Source of the DNA: Bigelowiella natans CCMP2755 | Taxonomy: Eukaryota > Cercozoa > Chlorarachniophyceae | Direction of reading: 5' to 3' | Assembly (NCBI GenBank): GCA_000320545.1 | Contig: ADNK01002424.1 | Coordinates: forward strand, 1 to 64,000 | Length of the DNA: 64,000 nt | In this document: positions 63,560 through 64,000 of the stretch, one piece after another | Layout: each line of letters opens with the position of its first letter | Numbering within the stretch: position 1 is the stretch's first letter | Program-made: the position numbers and the translations under genes | The notes under the pieces: generated by a model | Seen by the model: only the letters and a program-made list of their open reading frames with translations | Told to the model about the DNA's origin: nothing | Database searches by the model: none

Positions 63560-64000
63560 TTAATTTGAGCTTACACTTGGAGCATGTTGTTTCTCTAGTA
63601 GGCTGCGAGTGCGCTCATGGTTTTACAAATGCAAGTAAATGCTAGAATGCACTTGAATCACCGATCGATTGCGCTAACTGTCGGTTGACATGTGCATGAG
63701 CATGGCATTCGATGTCTACTAGTGCAAGACTAGAAGACTAGCTAGCTAGGTGGACAATCGTGCACTGATGGCACGTCACAGCTAGCTAGGATGATGCATC
63801 ATCAGCTAGATGATGAAAGCTCTAGAGCTAGTCATCACGTCCACAAGTCTAGAAGTCCAGACGCAAGACGGATGTGATTGATCAATCAAATTCCTAGATT
63901 TGTTCAATGGTCCCTCATGTGGCTGTGCAATGCTGAATGCAGCGCTAGAGCGGCTGCAGCGCTGATGATGAATCCATAGCTGTTGGTCTCATCTAGTCAT
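63560..64000. other. TGCA/CTAG-rich island at right edge
   Basis: Begins about 140 bp after the MYB stop and runs to the window end. Rich in GCTAGCTAG, TGCATGAGCATG and TCTAGAAG words, like the convergent-gap islands. The next gene, outside the window, is predicted to be on the minus strand. Confidence 0.7.

Noticed and set aside
1-64000. CRISPR arrays, rRNA, tRNA, transposons
   Set aside because: Repeats are simple sequence or two-copy tandems. I saw no tRNA cloverleaf, rRNA core, terminal inverted repeats, transposase or reverse transcriptase.

Overview
The window is nuclear DNA of a protist. Nearly every gene is cut into many short exons by GT-AG introns, two of them 19-20 nt microexons. 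I rebuilt the gene models by hand, from splice sites that keep the reading frame and from protein families I recognise. The families point to a plastid-bearing alga with meiosis, cilia or vesicle motors and an elaborate cell surface. They include a PAP/fibrillin plastid protein behind a signal-anchor leader, a meiotic HORMA protein, an LC8 dynein light chain, an APC8/CDC23 subunit, an R2R3-MYB and a TSP1/EGF receptor. A secondary-plastid alga fits best (chlorarachniophyte, haptophyte or stramenopile). I cannot name the genus.

Layout: <1-1494 (-) APC8/CDC23, cut by the window edge; 3354-6744 (+) pyrroline-5-carboxylate reductase, 15 exons; 7988-9802 (-) secreted protein of unknown family; 11800-14515 (+) FkbM-like methyltransferase with a membrane anchor; 16292-17723 (-) EGF/TSP1/PAN-like single-pass receptor; 18497-18965 (+) RING-CH protein; 20167-27921 (-) GT28 sterol-glucosyltransferase-like gene; 28580-41481 (+) giant SNF2-like ATPase gene, about 19 exons and about 2,700 residues; 44371-44948 (-) LC8; 51554-54910 (+) PAP/fibrillin; 55794-57950 (-) HORMA; 59311-60103 (+) multi-pass membrane protein; 60579-61187 (-) charged unknown protein; 61756-63421 (+) R2R3-MYB.

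Two architectural features stand out. First, all 14 recognised genes alternate strictly in strand, so every gap is either divergent or convergent. Second, the convergent gaps carry GC-richer DNA full of TGCA, CTAG and GCTAGC palindromes; this is clear in five of six and weaker in the sixth. Divergent gaps mostly lack it. Microsatellites (CA, TA, CT, and CTA/TCA/GAA triplets) crowd the introns of 0-7 kb, 20-41 kb and 50-54 kb. Some triplet tracts run into exons and encode Ser, His or Asp runs, notably in the SNF2-like and GT28 proteins.

The genes do not form one pathway. The most unusual protein is the SNF2-like ATPase: three tandem UBA-like repeats, long low-complexity linkers, a zinc-finger-like segment, an MgsA/WRNIP1-like helical stretch and a divergent SNF2 motor. 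No rRNA, tRNA, CRISPR array or transposon was recognised. Exon coordinates are my own splice inferences. Those marked unresolved need transcript evidence.
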